Below are positions 48,514 through 59,500 of a DNA stretch of 64,000 nucleotides, one piece after another (position 1 is the first letter of the stretch; each line of letters starts with the position of its first letter). A program made the position numbers and the translations under genes. Source of the DNA: Oscheius onirici (lineage: Eukaryota; Nematoda; Chromadorea; Rhabditida; Rhabditidae). The stretch is taken from positions 1,922,064 through 1,986,063 of the forward strand of contig OW051468.1 of assembly GCA_932521025.1 (NCBI GenBank), read 5' to 3'. Under the pieces are notes generated by a model. That model did no database searches, had not been told where the DNA came from, and saw nothing but the letters and a program-made list of their open reading frames with translations.

Positions 48514-50577
48514 CTAGCCTTGCCTCATAATTCGGGGGTTCTGTGCCGAGGGCGGTTGCGTCATGCAGCACCGGGCCTCGACTAACATTACAAATTGTTC
48601 TAATTGGTTCGTTTCCCCTTTTGAGAAAACTAAACGAACCGTGTTGCGATCGTTGCTGTGCCACCGCAGATGTGCCTTCAGGTGACTGCTCTTGTTGTAG
48701 ACCTTGCCACAGCCGCGAATATGACAGTTGTGAATTCCACGCCTCTTCATCGGGATATTGTTTGGGCCTGAAAAAAGATATATGTGAAGGGCGGCCATGA
48801 TTAGATCTCACAGAAACGGACCGCATTATCGCCTAGTTGTATATTTTGTTGGGTAACAGACCAAGGTTAGCGAGAGCGTGGAGTTGTGAGAAGGTTATTT
48901 GCAGGAAGGGCGAGATTTTGTAATTGGCAATGAGGTTGTGTCAAAGTGTAGGAAAAAGCAAGTAAATGTGTAACTTTGTTTGAATTTTGGCTGAAAGCTT
49001 GATCATGAAAGCTTCAAAACACAAAAAAACCTGGTAAAATTAAATAACTTTTCAAAAATCCTGAGAAAATGTATAATGGTCATGCTGTTGACCGTTATCT
49101 CTCCCAAATTCCCTTACTGTCAGCAATAATGATGAGCCGTTCCCGAGCCTTTGACACGGAGCCGCTCTCGATCTTATCACCCCTTTGGCAGGTCCCCCCT
49201 TGAGCCTTTTTTCATAGAATTTCAGCCCTTTCCTCTTTAAACGTCTAGCGCTCGCATAAAATGTCTCTCTGTAGAAAAAGCGGACAGCCAGCCTCGGGTA
49301 CCCTTCAATTATATAGACACCTAGAAGAAATCCATTCCAGCCGACGGGACCCATTACGGTACCTACCAAGACGTTCCGTTTCCATACAGTTAGGGCACTC
49401 GCAGTTGCCACGATTGAATTTACCACCGCCAACTGCAGCATTAGCTGTTTGAGGAGTTGAGACTGTCGGGCTGATCCGTGGAGCTCGGCCAAGGCTGGAA
49501 TTTGGATTTTGGTTGAGAAGAAGAAAGAAAAATACTTTCCAGCTGACGATCCTGAGGTATTCGTGGCAGCCTGGAGCAAATTGGGAATGCTGTTCAAATA
49601 GGGCGTGTTCAGATAGTTGTCCATGCCGTAGGCACCAAGAGCTTGCCAGTTGGCCGTCTGTGATTGCATTGCTTCCCACCTGAAAACTTCCTATATTTTT
49701 ACAGAAATATTCCGAAGCATTCGTGAAAAATAAGCGTACTCAGCTTTTCACGGCAAACCGGAAAGAATCGTAAAAAAAGCAAACAAAAAGACTGAAGAGC
49801 AATATAGATGGAAAATTTCTAAACTCGCAAATTGCGTTTTTTTCTCTTTTCGAAATTCAAAATGGCTCAAAGTTATCCCAAAATTGATAAACTCTGCAAA
49901 GCAAATTTCATTTTCAACTCACCAATTGTGATTGTAGTACGCTGCCGCATACTGTTGGTACTGTGTTTCGGCTACTTTTTCCTTGTTCGCTGTCTGAAAA
50001 TGGCTGACTGTATAATCAGTCGGATATGTTACCTCAAGACGCTCCTGGACACTCATGGAGCCGGCAGCAGCCAAACGTTGACACTGTTCCATCAAACGGT
50101 TCAGTGGATTGGTGTCTGTCTGAAAATGTAGCCATTTTATTTAGTACACAGGTTTTGGGATCAGTGCGAAGGTTTAAACTTTCCAACTCATAAATCCCTA
50201 GTGTGCTAAAAGTTTTGTATCACGAACTCTTGCAAACAGCAAATATTGTAGTTGTTTTCAACTATTTTTCGTCTCTCCCTAGCCCCCTAATTTAAACTAT
50301 TCGGCCATGGCACGTAAATTAAGGCCTAGAAGAGACGAGACCTGTGATTGGGAGAGGGTGGGGGAAGACCAAAAAATACCTGGAAGTTGTTGGCCAGATC
50401 AGTTGTCGTATCGGTCGTCTTCTCAACCATGCTCTGTCGACGACCGGCGGATTTGGACGGCTTCTTGGAGCTCGAGACGACCACGCCTCCTCTCCCAGTG
50501 GTTACGGTAGCCAGTCGCCCGCCCTCCAATGCTGCCATAAGGAGTGACGTCGGACAGTCATTAGAAGGTGAGAACAT
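48514..50577 (-). CDS. Sp-family transcription factor with a single zinc finger
   Basis: Exons: 50577-50380, 50119-50033, 49993-49923, 49679-49536, 49494-49367, 48767-48514; 293 residues. The buttonhead box (NCECPNCMETERLG) followed by HNCHIRGCGKVYNKSSHLKA and HLRWHS is diagnostic for Sp1-type factors, which bind GC boxes. Sp proteins continue with two more C2H2 fingers; here the frame goes on with non-finger sequence (NDRNTVRLVFSKGETNQ) to a stop. I found no finger-2/3 exon in the 1.6 kb downstream. A possible donor ACG|GTTCGT follows the first finger. The start could also be the second Met (MAALEGG) at 50538. Confidence 0.72.
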
Positions 50578-51813
50578 AATTTCACCAGGTCTAGAACGAA
50601 AAGAGTTTAAGATAGTTGATAAGACGTTTTAGAGCAGGTGAGAAAAGGCTCAGTACGACTAGTTCAAAGTTGTTAAAATTCGGTTCGAATATGCAAACAA
50701 GTCCCCGCTGTCAAGTAATTGGGTTACTGTAAGACGTTCGCTTTCCAAAACAGGATCTGGGCATATCCCAGTATTTTGGTAAATAGTTTCTGTACAAAGT
50801 CATTCGAGACAATGCAACGGTTGTCCGCAAGTGCAATCCAATAAGAGTGATGTATCACCCCGTGGTGTATAGGTTGCGTAACTGAGATGAGCGCGTCATT
50901 AACACGACAAGGACATTGGTAGTCCCGAGTGAGAGACCTCCCAAAAGGGGTCTCCAGAGGAGATGTCTCAATAGACACAGTGCTAATTGGCTGAATTCTC
51001 ACTTGCTCTGGGAATGGAATTTCTCTCTAACAGCCTTCGATTGCTAGCACCTGTGCCCAATGGGACGTGGTATGATCCGTGATCGCGTGTTGTAAAAAAA
51101 ACGGGAGACTGTGTCTGCTGAACACCTGCAACAGTCAATTTCAGCAAGCTTTTTTCGTGTTTCTGGTTGTCGAACTAAAAACTTTAGACTCTAGCTAAAA
51201 ATGTACATCTTTCATAAATTGGCTAATCAGAAAACAGGAAAAGCAGAGCGGATATCAGTTCGCAACTTTTGATAGTAGCCTTGCTCGATCAGTTGCTTCA
51301 GTTATATGAGGGGTCTCAAACGTCACCTTCAATTTACTGTCACTTTACGAAAGAGTATTCCTGACTCGTGTGGGCGCAACGATTATCACTGATCGGCTAG
51401 TCATAATTGACGTCTGATTATGGAGCAATTTTGGGTATTCTGAGACAAACAGGCATGCGTCAAAACGTTTAGTAATAAGAGGCGAACAAAGAAATCAAGT
51501 CACACACCGTTTTGAGGAATGGAGAAGGTGACTAATGTCATTAGTCGGGAACTCCTTTGAGTCTGGCCGATAGTTAGTTGGGGTGAGAACGCGGGAAAAT
51601 GGTGGGAATTGGACAAAGTTGAAGGTCAGGGCCAGCTACAAATCTTTTCTTCTCGCGACCCCTCGGCTTGCATTTTTAAAATATGTTTTTCTTTGTGTGG
51701 ACCCGTTTGAGTGACAACAGCTGCTTGAGCATTGTTGTAACAGGCTCAGTGCAAGTCCCCAGGAGGTGTCGCCTTTCCTCTGTTCCAAACCGCAGCATTT
51801 TCTAACAATTCAA
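50578..51813. other. 1.2-kb spacer upstream of the eIF5A-like gene
   Basis: A 93-codon minus-strand frame (50724-51002) lacks splice partners and homology. 51500-51610 is stem-loop rich (TGACTAATGTCATTAGTC). I recognise no ncRNA. Confidence 0.3.
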
Positions 51814-52339
51814 ATGACTATTTCCAAGCAGTGTCGTGAAGTTCGTCCGTCAGAGTTTTTGATAATTGGAGGACGACCGTGTAGGGTAACTCGACTAAAT
51901 AACGCAGGTAAAAGTCGTTCACAGGTCCTGGAAGTGGAAAAACTACCTTCCAATCAGATTCTCATTGTCGGTAGAGACTATTTTAATGGCGGAGTGGTAG
52001 AAGAACGTAGAGCACCCGAGTTTATTGTCGAAGAGCCGAAAATTACTAAAATTGAGTACACGGTATGTTAAGTATTGGCGGGAAGTTAACGCCATAATTT
52101 TAGCTGACAGAATATGACGAAGAAGATAACAGTGTGACAATAATGGACGAGAAGACGGGTACGGCAAGGAAAATTACAATTCCTGAAGGATACATTGGAG
52201 ATGATCTGAGAATAGCCGTTGAAGAACATGATGGAGCTATGCGGGTGAGAGAAAATGTTTTCCCAGAAAAATTCATTTGCAGGTTACTGTGGCATCGACA
52301 TGCGGAGAAGAAGGCATAGTTGCTTTTCAGAAATGTTGA
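51814..52339 (+). CDS. eIF5A-like protein with altered hypusine loop
   Basis: Exons: 51814-52062, 52104-52244, 52283-52339; 148 residues. It follows the eIF5A order: an SH3-like N-domain with KQCREVRPSEFLIIGGRPCR, then VGRDYFNGG at the VGIDIFTGKK position, and an OB-like C-domain with PEGYIGDDLRIAVEEHDG. The hypusine loop, normally SKTGKHGHA, reads NNAGKSRSQ, so a GK pair remains but the histidines are lost. Canonical eIF5A promotes translation elongation and needs hypusine made by deoxyhypusine synthase on that lysine. This is probably a divergent paralogue. It heads a tight three-gene cluster; AATAAA follows at 52348. Confidence 0.72.
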
Positions 52340-52500
52340 TACAAACCAAATAAATCATATTAGACTATCTTGTGTGACTCTGTCTTCTTTTTCTTGATCG
52401 AGAAACGGCGCGCTGTTTACAGCGCCAACTGTCCATACGAGTTGAATATAAAGGCAGCCATCAAATTTTCATTTCTTCTAAGAATTTTTTTCTTTATAAG

Positions 52501-53660
52501 ATGGACGACAAACCTGGACCGTCAAACGCTCCAGAATTATCTTATCATGGCTACGGTCACGTTAGTTGTTTTCATATATTGTCGTAGCAAGTTATTCAGA
52601 ACGATCTCAACTCGTGGGATCAGCCGGATTACAGTTTGAAAAATGTCGTAACTCCACTAGACGACGATGTATTAACTCTTTATTTCAAACAAACTAAATT
52701 ATTGATTTTAGTACGAGCTACAAGCTTTCCCCGATCCGGCAGAAAATGTTCAAAATTATGGCGTCAATGCTGATCCCAACAGGCCTTGTTCTTCTAAAAT
52801 GACGGTAAATTTATATTTTGAATCTTTGAAATCAATTTTTAGATCGGCCCAGACGGTCAACCAATTCCTACAAAAAGAAAAATTATACCGTACGATGTGC
52901 GCAAGCTGATTAAAGATTTCTGGCCGTCGAGGAAACGTCGATTCGAGAACTATAGCGATGTTTGTTCAATTCATTTTATTGCAAAAATTCTTGATTCAGG
53001 AAGAATTCAAATCCTTTATTCGCCACATGGAACTTCCCATGGCTCGTGTGAAGAAAATTATGAAAATTGACGACGACGTTCGACAGCAAATGATCAGTCA
53101 GGATGCGCCTTTGTTCCTGTCGGCTGTCTCTGAAATTTTCATCCAGGAAGTCACTTTAAAATCATGGGCGATTGTTGAAGAAGGAAGGAGGAAAACCCTG
53201 CAAAAGGTAATATAATATTTCTGTTTCCCATCCGTTACATCTCCCCGCGGTCCGCAGATATCCTTCTCAGTCTAACTTCCTATTTTTAGTGTGACATCGC
53301 CGCTGCAATTGCTCGAGAAGAACAGTTCGACTTTCTCATTGACATCGTCCCGAGAGATGAGGCAAGAAAGTATCAGGTTCAATTTTTTCTTTTTGTGTTT
53401 ACGTACAAGTTTTCTAGATGAATCCCTTGTACGAACAAGACCTCACCGGAAGAAGCGTTGAGCAGCAGCAGCAACCGATGCAGTATGTCTTGGCTGATTG
53501 TGAAGGAATGGGAAACAACATTTATCAACTCGACAACGGCCAAATTATCCAAGCTACGGCTATTGGACAGCCTATTCCCATCAGCGATCCAAATGGACAA
53601 ATCGATTTTGGACAACTCCCTCCCGGATTCCAACTCGTACAAATGCCTGCCAATATGTGA
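52501..53660 (+). CDS. nfyc-1: NF-YC histone-fold subunit
   Basis: Exons: 52501-52560, 52600-52668, 52712-52804, 52843-52959, 53000-53206, 53290-53376, 53418-53660; 291 residues. The histone fold is clear: MELPMARVKKIMKIDDDVRQ, APLFLSAVSEIFIQEVTLKS, RRKTLQKCDIAAAIA and FDFLIDIVPRDEARK, matching NF-YC/HAP5. It pairs with NF-YB and then NF-YA to bind CCAAT boxes. The C-terminus is Gln-rich. The start codon follows directly on an acceptor-like TTTATAAG only 162 bp after the eIF5A-like stop. Confidence 0.92.
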
Positions 53661-53788
53661 AATCATGATATTTTTCTTGGATTACTAAATAAACTGTTTT
53701 TCGTACATTCATTCAATAAAATTCGGATATCCTGATATATCGATGTTGTGCCGTGTTAAATTTTGTTTTGACAAGTATTTTGTTCCAG

Positions 53789-55379
53789 ATGTCATCTCCA
53801 GAACAGGTCAAAGCCAAAAGAGACAGAAGGTCTCGACTGAAACGAAAAACATTCCGAGGTGAGTACAATTCCACTAAAGTTCAAATAAAACTTCATTTAG
53901 GAATTGGAGAATCCGACGTTGTAGGATTTTTCCCTCACCAAAGAGTTCCTGACAGTCTGACCATTAGGGAGCACAGAGTAGATACAGAGATAGGCCCGAT
54001 TGTCTATACAGTCAAGACCGAGGTAAAGACTTCTGATAATTTTATATTTTAACTTCCAGGCGCCTCTCCAAAACGTTGTTGAGATCGGAACTGAGATGAA
54101 TAGTCTCGAAATGGGATTCGATTATGTTGTCGCTTCGGTGAATAAAATGACAGGGGAGACAAAGTTCAGCCCAGCTAGGATGTTCAAATTTGAAGGAAGA
54201 TTTACTAATGATCCGGCAATCACATTGGGAATCAAGTGAGTTTTTCATCCATTTTTGTTATCTTCCAAATTTTCAGAGCACCGCCGCCAGTTGATTATTC
54301 TGCAGATAATGGCATAAGTTCAACCTTGTGGTCGGAGAAAAGACATGAGTTGACGGAACAGTTCGGTTCATCGATGAAGAGAAAGATTCAAGAGGCCGCT
54401 ACTAGACGATCTGTCAATGCTGTCAGTCATTTTTCTTCTTCAAAATTTTTGCATTTTTCAGCAAGTGCTAGACGAAATGGTCAAAACTAGTTTCGCCTCG
54501 GAGACTGTGATCAAGAATAGGGAAGATATCAAGCTCGAGGACATTACCCTGGTCCAGCAGGCCGAGTCGTCCATTTTGCCTCCAGCTGTTCAGGCTGAAC
54601 TACCCAAGAACATTTATCCTCTGAAAATGTTCATCTCGGACGAAGATGTTGAGCAGATGAGAGAAGCAGCAGAAACTAGTCTCAAGTCTCCGAAGAGCGA
54701 GCTTCTGCAAAATGGTGAGCCTTTCTGTAAGTACGTCTGAATGAAGAAAAAAATTTCAGGCTGGCCCGATGTAATCTTCAAAACCTGCCCTGATTTTGCC
54801 ATATACAAAGAAATCAAGGCTGTGGCTTTCGAAATGCTGGCATGTCAGGCTTACACTCTCGGAGTAGGATTTTTCTCGGAAAATTGTGATAGAAAATGTT
54901 CAGATTATGTCTAAGAACAAGTCGATCATGAAGAAGGACCTAGATGCTTACCCATTCAATGCTTCTGTTCTGGAGAAGGTTCAAATCCAGTACATGCGTA
55001 AGTTATCATTTTTTGTACTAGACACACAACAGTACAATTTTGCACTCATTTGTATCTTTCAGCCAAGGAATTTGACCGCGGAACCTCTGGCCGCGCCGTA
55101 CCTCGAATGTTCTTCAAGACCGAAGAAAAGGAACGTTTGGCAGCTTGGACACTAGCCCTGGCCATCACTCTGAGTCCAGGCTGCGCGATTCCCGTCTCAC
55201 CGTGGCAGGACAGCATCAACATGTCACCAAAGAGTGTTGAGAAGATTCTAACTGGTCTTGGTTGTACTCTTGGACATTGTAGTACGGAGGAGGCGGTAGC
55301 TACTGGATCTATTCAGTCAGCCCGACTGCTCAGACCTCCTCAGTTAGAGAAGAAAACTCTGAAGAAGGCGAGACATTAG
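53789..55379 (+). CDS. RNA polymerase I subunit RPA49/PAF53-like
   Basis: Exons: 53789-53858, 53901-54022, 54060-54235, 54277-54421, 54462-54714, 54760-54863, 54904-54997, 55063-55379; 426 residues (human POLR1E 419). The protein has a beta-rich N-part (residues 25-110), a long acidic/helical middle with RHELTEQFGSSMKRKIQEAA and NIYPLKMFISDEDVEQM, and a helical C-part with SPKSVEKILTGLGCTLG, resembling the A49 tandem winged-helix end. The overall plan fits RPA49, but identity rests on layout and partial similarity. The ATG at 53789 directly abuts TGTTCCAG, 128 bp after the NF-YC stop, as in a downstream operon gene. Confidence 0.62.
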
Positions 55380-55530
55380 AAAATTTTAATTTGTTGTTAC
55401 TGACTTGTTTTTGTTGAATTTTTCGGAGAAATGTTAAAATGAAGATTGTTACCTATGTCTACAATTTGCAACAACATGTAAGATTGTTTACATTAAATTT
55501 ATTTTATTTAATACAGAATAAATACAAAAC

Positions 55531-56246
55531 TCAAATAACATATACAATCTGTACTGGAATAATAACTACGACGGGAATGATGATTGTCTGGACTAGATCC
55601 TGCTGTATTGGGAAAGTGCTGGCTGTTGGGACCATTGTACGGATCGGATTGACCTTCTCGAGACGCTCTTCTCCTTTATAGTTCTTGACGTATTTAGAGT
55701 TCCAGAGAGCCTGAAAATTTAGAAAATGAAAAGAAATTAGGGAACAGGAAAAAGAGGGATCAAGGACTAGGCTTCCGTTCGAGACAAGACTCTGATAGTC
55801 AGACTGACACTGCAGTACACAAATAGATATCCTAAAGAGACGGAGTCTGGGCTCAAAAAAGTCGAGACGAAACAAGATTAGACTAGGAACTGTCTCTTGA
55901 CTCATTCCAAAGTTGAAAATAGAATCGGAGATCAGATGAGGGTGGTTGAGACAGAGCACAAAAGGGAGAGCAACACTAAAAAACTCACAATTCTTCTGGT
56001 TTCTTCGCTCCTGTTCTTCTGCATCTGAATAGATTCTTCCTGCACGAACGACACTTCGTCTTCTACTACGGCTGACTCTTCCTTTTCTAGTTCCTCTACA
56101 GCTTCCAGCTCCTGATTCTTCTCGATTCCATGAATTCCGAGGAAGGAGTAAGCATGAAGAGAGGCTTCGAAAGGTGTCCTGGCTTCCTGTTCCAAAGGAT
56201 GCTCCTGGGGATAGAAGGAGGTGGCCAGAGGATTAAGACTGAACAT
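55531..56246 (-). CDS. Small conserved-looking protein, unknown
   Basis: Exons: 56246-55989 and 55710-55531; 145 residues. The N-part has FEASLHAYSFLGIHGIEKNQ followed by a Glu-rich stretch (ELEAVEELEKEESAVVEDE); the C-part has basic NSKYVKNYKGEERLEKVNP and ends in a hydrophobic segment (IIIPVVVIIPVQIVYVI) that could be a tail anchor. I do not recognise it. It converges on the RPA49-like gene, with stops about 150 bp apart. Confidence 0.5.
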
Positions 56247-56563
56247 CTTGAGAAGAGAGAATAAGAATGAACTGACTATTCTCCCAGAAACAAGCTTATT
56301 TCAAAATTTAAAGCGATGCTACCGATGCTACAAGCGGACTTGTGAGTAGGACAGAGTTGGGTTAACTAAGCTTTTTTTATTTATGAAGATCATATAATAG
56401 GACGCAGAACAGTCTTCTTTCCCTTCTTCGCAAGAAGAACTATCAAGTTCACACAACAGGCGGAAGAGTAAAAGAACAAGAAGATTAGATGAATGTGCTT
56501 CCGCATAAAGATCCGGTATAAACTGCCCCTATAAATCAAAATCTCACGCTTAATAAAACGAAT

Positions 56564-59500
56564 TCACTCCTTTTCCGTCTTCCTCTGACTTCTGTACTTT
56601 CCAATGACCAGAACAGTCATGCTTGCTATGGTTATGAGAGACAGATTGATTATGGAATAGACAGCTGAAACAGTTTTGGAAGGAATGGACATTTTGAAAT
56701 GCTCTCACGTCTCTGTGTATATGGTTTGTCTGTCTGTCAGAAGTCCCAGTTGACAAAAGGGAGCTTTGTGAAGATCCGACAAAGTTGTTGTTTTGATTTG
56801 TTTTGAAAAAGGTTAAAAATCAAAAGTAATTAGTAAGTTTTGAGATAAAATAGTTAGAAGAAAATTGCTCCAGTTTGGGTAGACTTTTAGACGGGTATAA
56901 CGTTTCTGGGACGGAAATAACCAGGGGACAGTACGATAGATTCTCAGATTTTGCAAAAGATTTTAGATTAACGCCCTCTAGCCTTGATAAGGACGTTGCA
57001 AACCTTGTACTTACAAAGAATGGGGATTTGTGACGTCTTCGGGATATTGTCTGTAGTTATTTGGAGAATCAGGACCATGGCGAGGATGGCAGCATAGCCG
57101 AGATTGAGCAATAAAAGAATCTGTCTCTCAGTCTCTCTCACCTTGTCCATATAGGTATCAAACTCAATCGGTGCCCAGAACAGTCCAGCTATGCACAGGA
57201 AAGTGAGTACAAATGACGGAATAATGATCAAGACGATGTAGTATCCATCACTCCGTCTCATTGCAACATCGAACCGAAGCTGAACTTCACATTTTTTGGT
57301 AACCAGAAATAAAATACCTCAGGAAAGGTCCACCCCCGCCTAGCATCCGTGAAATTGTATTCGACAATCTGAATTTCAGCCACTGTCCAGGCATTACTTC
57401 CCATGGTGGAGACTGCCAGGCCCGGATTGATTGAGCCGGAGAGTTGGACCTCGTCGATGATGCTGTAGTAGGTTCCGTACTTGATGGAGCAGGTCTGAGA
57501 ATCAAAGGGGAAGTCGGTCACATCGAGGGCACAGAGATAGGTGGCTATTGCTGCATAGTAGACATAAACAGTTCCATTCGAGTAGATGTTGGCTTGTTGT
57601 CTTTCTAGAGGGATTGGTTCATTGTAGTCGGATCTGAAGAAGGATCAACTTTTGGGAACTATTCTTGGACGAGCCGCCTGGAGATGAAATTTAGCGCCCA
57701 AGAATTTGGCGCGAACAATGCGAACGGTTTTCAATTCCTCTCGGGACTTTATTTGCTACCATAAATATTCGAATAGAGGCACTGCGCCACTATTCGAATA
57801 CAAAAAATAGGCAATTACGTACGCATTTTTTTGGATTGACGACCACATGTTTTAACCTTTTCACCAGCCGGCTTTGCCGTCTTTTGGCGGATTTTCTACA
57901 TGTGTTTTCTTCTTAACTTCTGCTCCTTTCCCCAGTCAACCGATCTCTTTTGATCCCTTTTGCTCCCTTCCCCAGTCAATCTCTTCTGATCCGGTCACGT
58001 CTTCTTCCTTCCCAATCAATCGGACCCTTTTTCATTCTTGCCCAGGGTTCCCATTCCCTCCTAACGAACCGATACGAAGTTTCCTATTTTCTAGCTATTC
58101 GGTCCCTCTCTGATCTTATACAGATCAACCGGTCTTTTTAATCCCCTACCGGTTGGCCTCACTCTATTTGCTACTCAAAATAATTTAGCAAAAATATTTG
58201 GCGAGGAGAGGAATCGAACCCGGGTCGTCTGTGTGAAGACAGCGACTCTTAACAATACACCAAAATTTTGTGGCCTCGGACAAACAGACAAACACAGTCA
58301 CAGAGTCAGCCACAGAGACCATTGCCTTTTAATATTAAAGATTATTTTTTTATTGGCAGCTAGGAATATCTGTATGGGAAAATTACTAGGAAAGTCGAAA
58401 AATATTTTCTTCAGTCCGAAAAAATGTGTACGTAATTGCTTTTTTTGTATTCGAATAGTGGCGCAGTCTGAGACGAGATTGAGACGAGATGTGATGAGAC
58501 GAGATGAGATTGAGACGAGTCTCTAAGGTAAAGGATTGGAACAAGCTAGCTATAAAAAAAACTCATCTGAGCTCAATGAATCACAATGATGAAACCAATA
58601 CGCTGGGCAAAACGAGTTACTGAATGGATCCCTAGACAAGGTACAAGACGAGCAGGCCGGCAACGGTGTAGATGTGGTGGAGGCGAACCGCTGAGGAATG
58701 GAAAAATCTCAGAGATGTCCTCGTAGATCCCAACGTGATTAGCAAATAAATAGAATAGAATAGAATAGTGGCGCAGTGCCTCTATTCAAATACTTATGGT
58801 AATTTGTTTTTAAGGTTATCAACAACGCTGATTACGAATGCGATAAAATCAAAGATTTCAAAAGTTGGTACAAACTAAAACGCTCGCATTTTTTACACCT
58901 ATGTAAACATGACCCCGTTGTTTTCTGTTTTTGACTCCGTCACTTTGCACAGTTTGAGCAGGTTCCCATATAAAATCCGGTCTCTTTCCATCAGCTCATC
59001 AGACGGCAAACTAAATGTTCTCTCGTTCTATTTTCCTCTTCTTCTTTCTGGCCATGACCATGGCTTCGGTAGCTGAAGCTGTGAGGTGCCAGTCAATGGG
59101 CTATCCCGGAAGACGTGGAAGATGTAAGTTACCTTGAGGAAGAAACACGAGTTTATAGGTCGCACGGGTCCGTGTCCAGGGGGACCGCATGAGTCGGTCT
59201 TCTGGGATACTGGCTGTATAGGCAATCAACGCTGTTGCATTCCTGGAGGACGATAAGTGTTGGATATTGCAGACAAATTTTCTATTAATCCTTGTCACAG
59301 TACTCTACAATGTTCAACTCATAAATTATTAAATATTCTGATAGATCTATCTTAAATTGTCCGCGCGTCTCTCTGTCTTTGTGTCTGAAGTCGATTGTAG
59401 ACGACATGCGGGTTCGATTCCGCTAATTTTTTTCTCGATAAAAGTTTTTTTTGCTAAATTTTTCCTAGGGTAGTTTTTTATGCGGAATCCGAATATGCTA

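Larger units (their letters stand above)
57757..58801. mobile_element. MITE with SINE and RTE fragment nested inside
   Basis: The termini TACCATAA(A/G)TATT(C/T)GAATAG...GAGGCACTGCGCCACTATTC are inverted at both ends, and the inner arms (GAATACAAAAAAT, GCAATTACGTAC) fold together. A SINE (57858-58326) sits in the middle. An RTE tail (58468-58762) is inserted in the right arm and is flanked by a perfect 15-bp duplication GAATAGTGGCGCAGT (58453-58467, 58763-58777). ATTTG flanks the outer ends. Confidence 0.75.

Noticed and set aside
50724-51002. 93-codon minus-strand frame as a gene
   Set aside because: No splice partners, signal or homology; upstream and downstream sequence looks non-coding.
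58200-58270. Functional tRNA gene at the SINE head
   Set aside because: The B box is good, but the acceptor ends do not pair and the sequence continues collinearly into a repeated body at two loci, so it is a SINE head.
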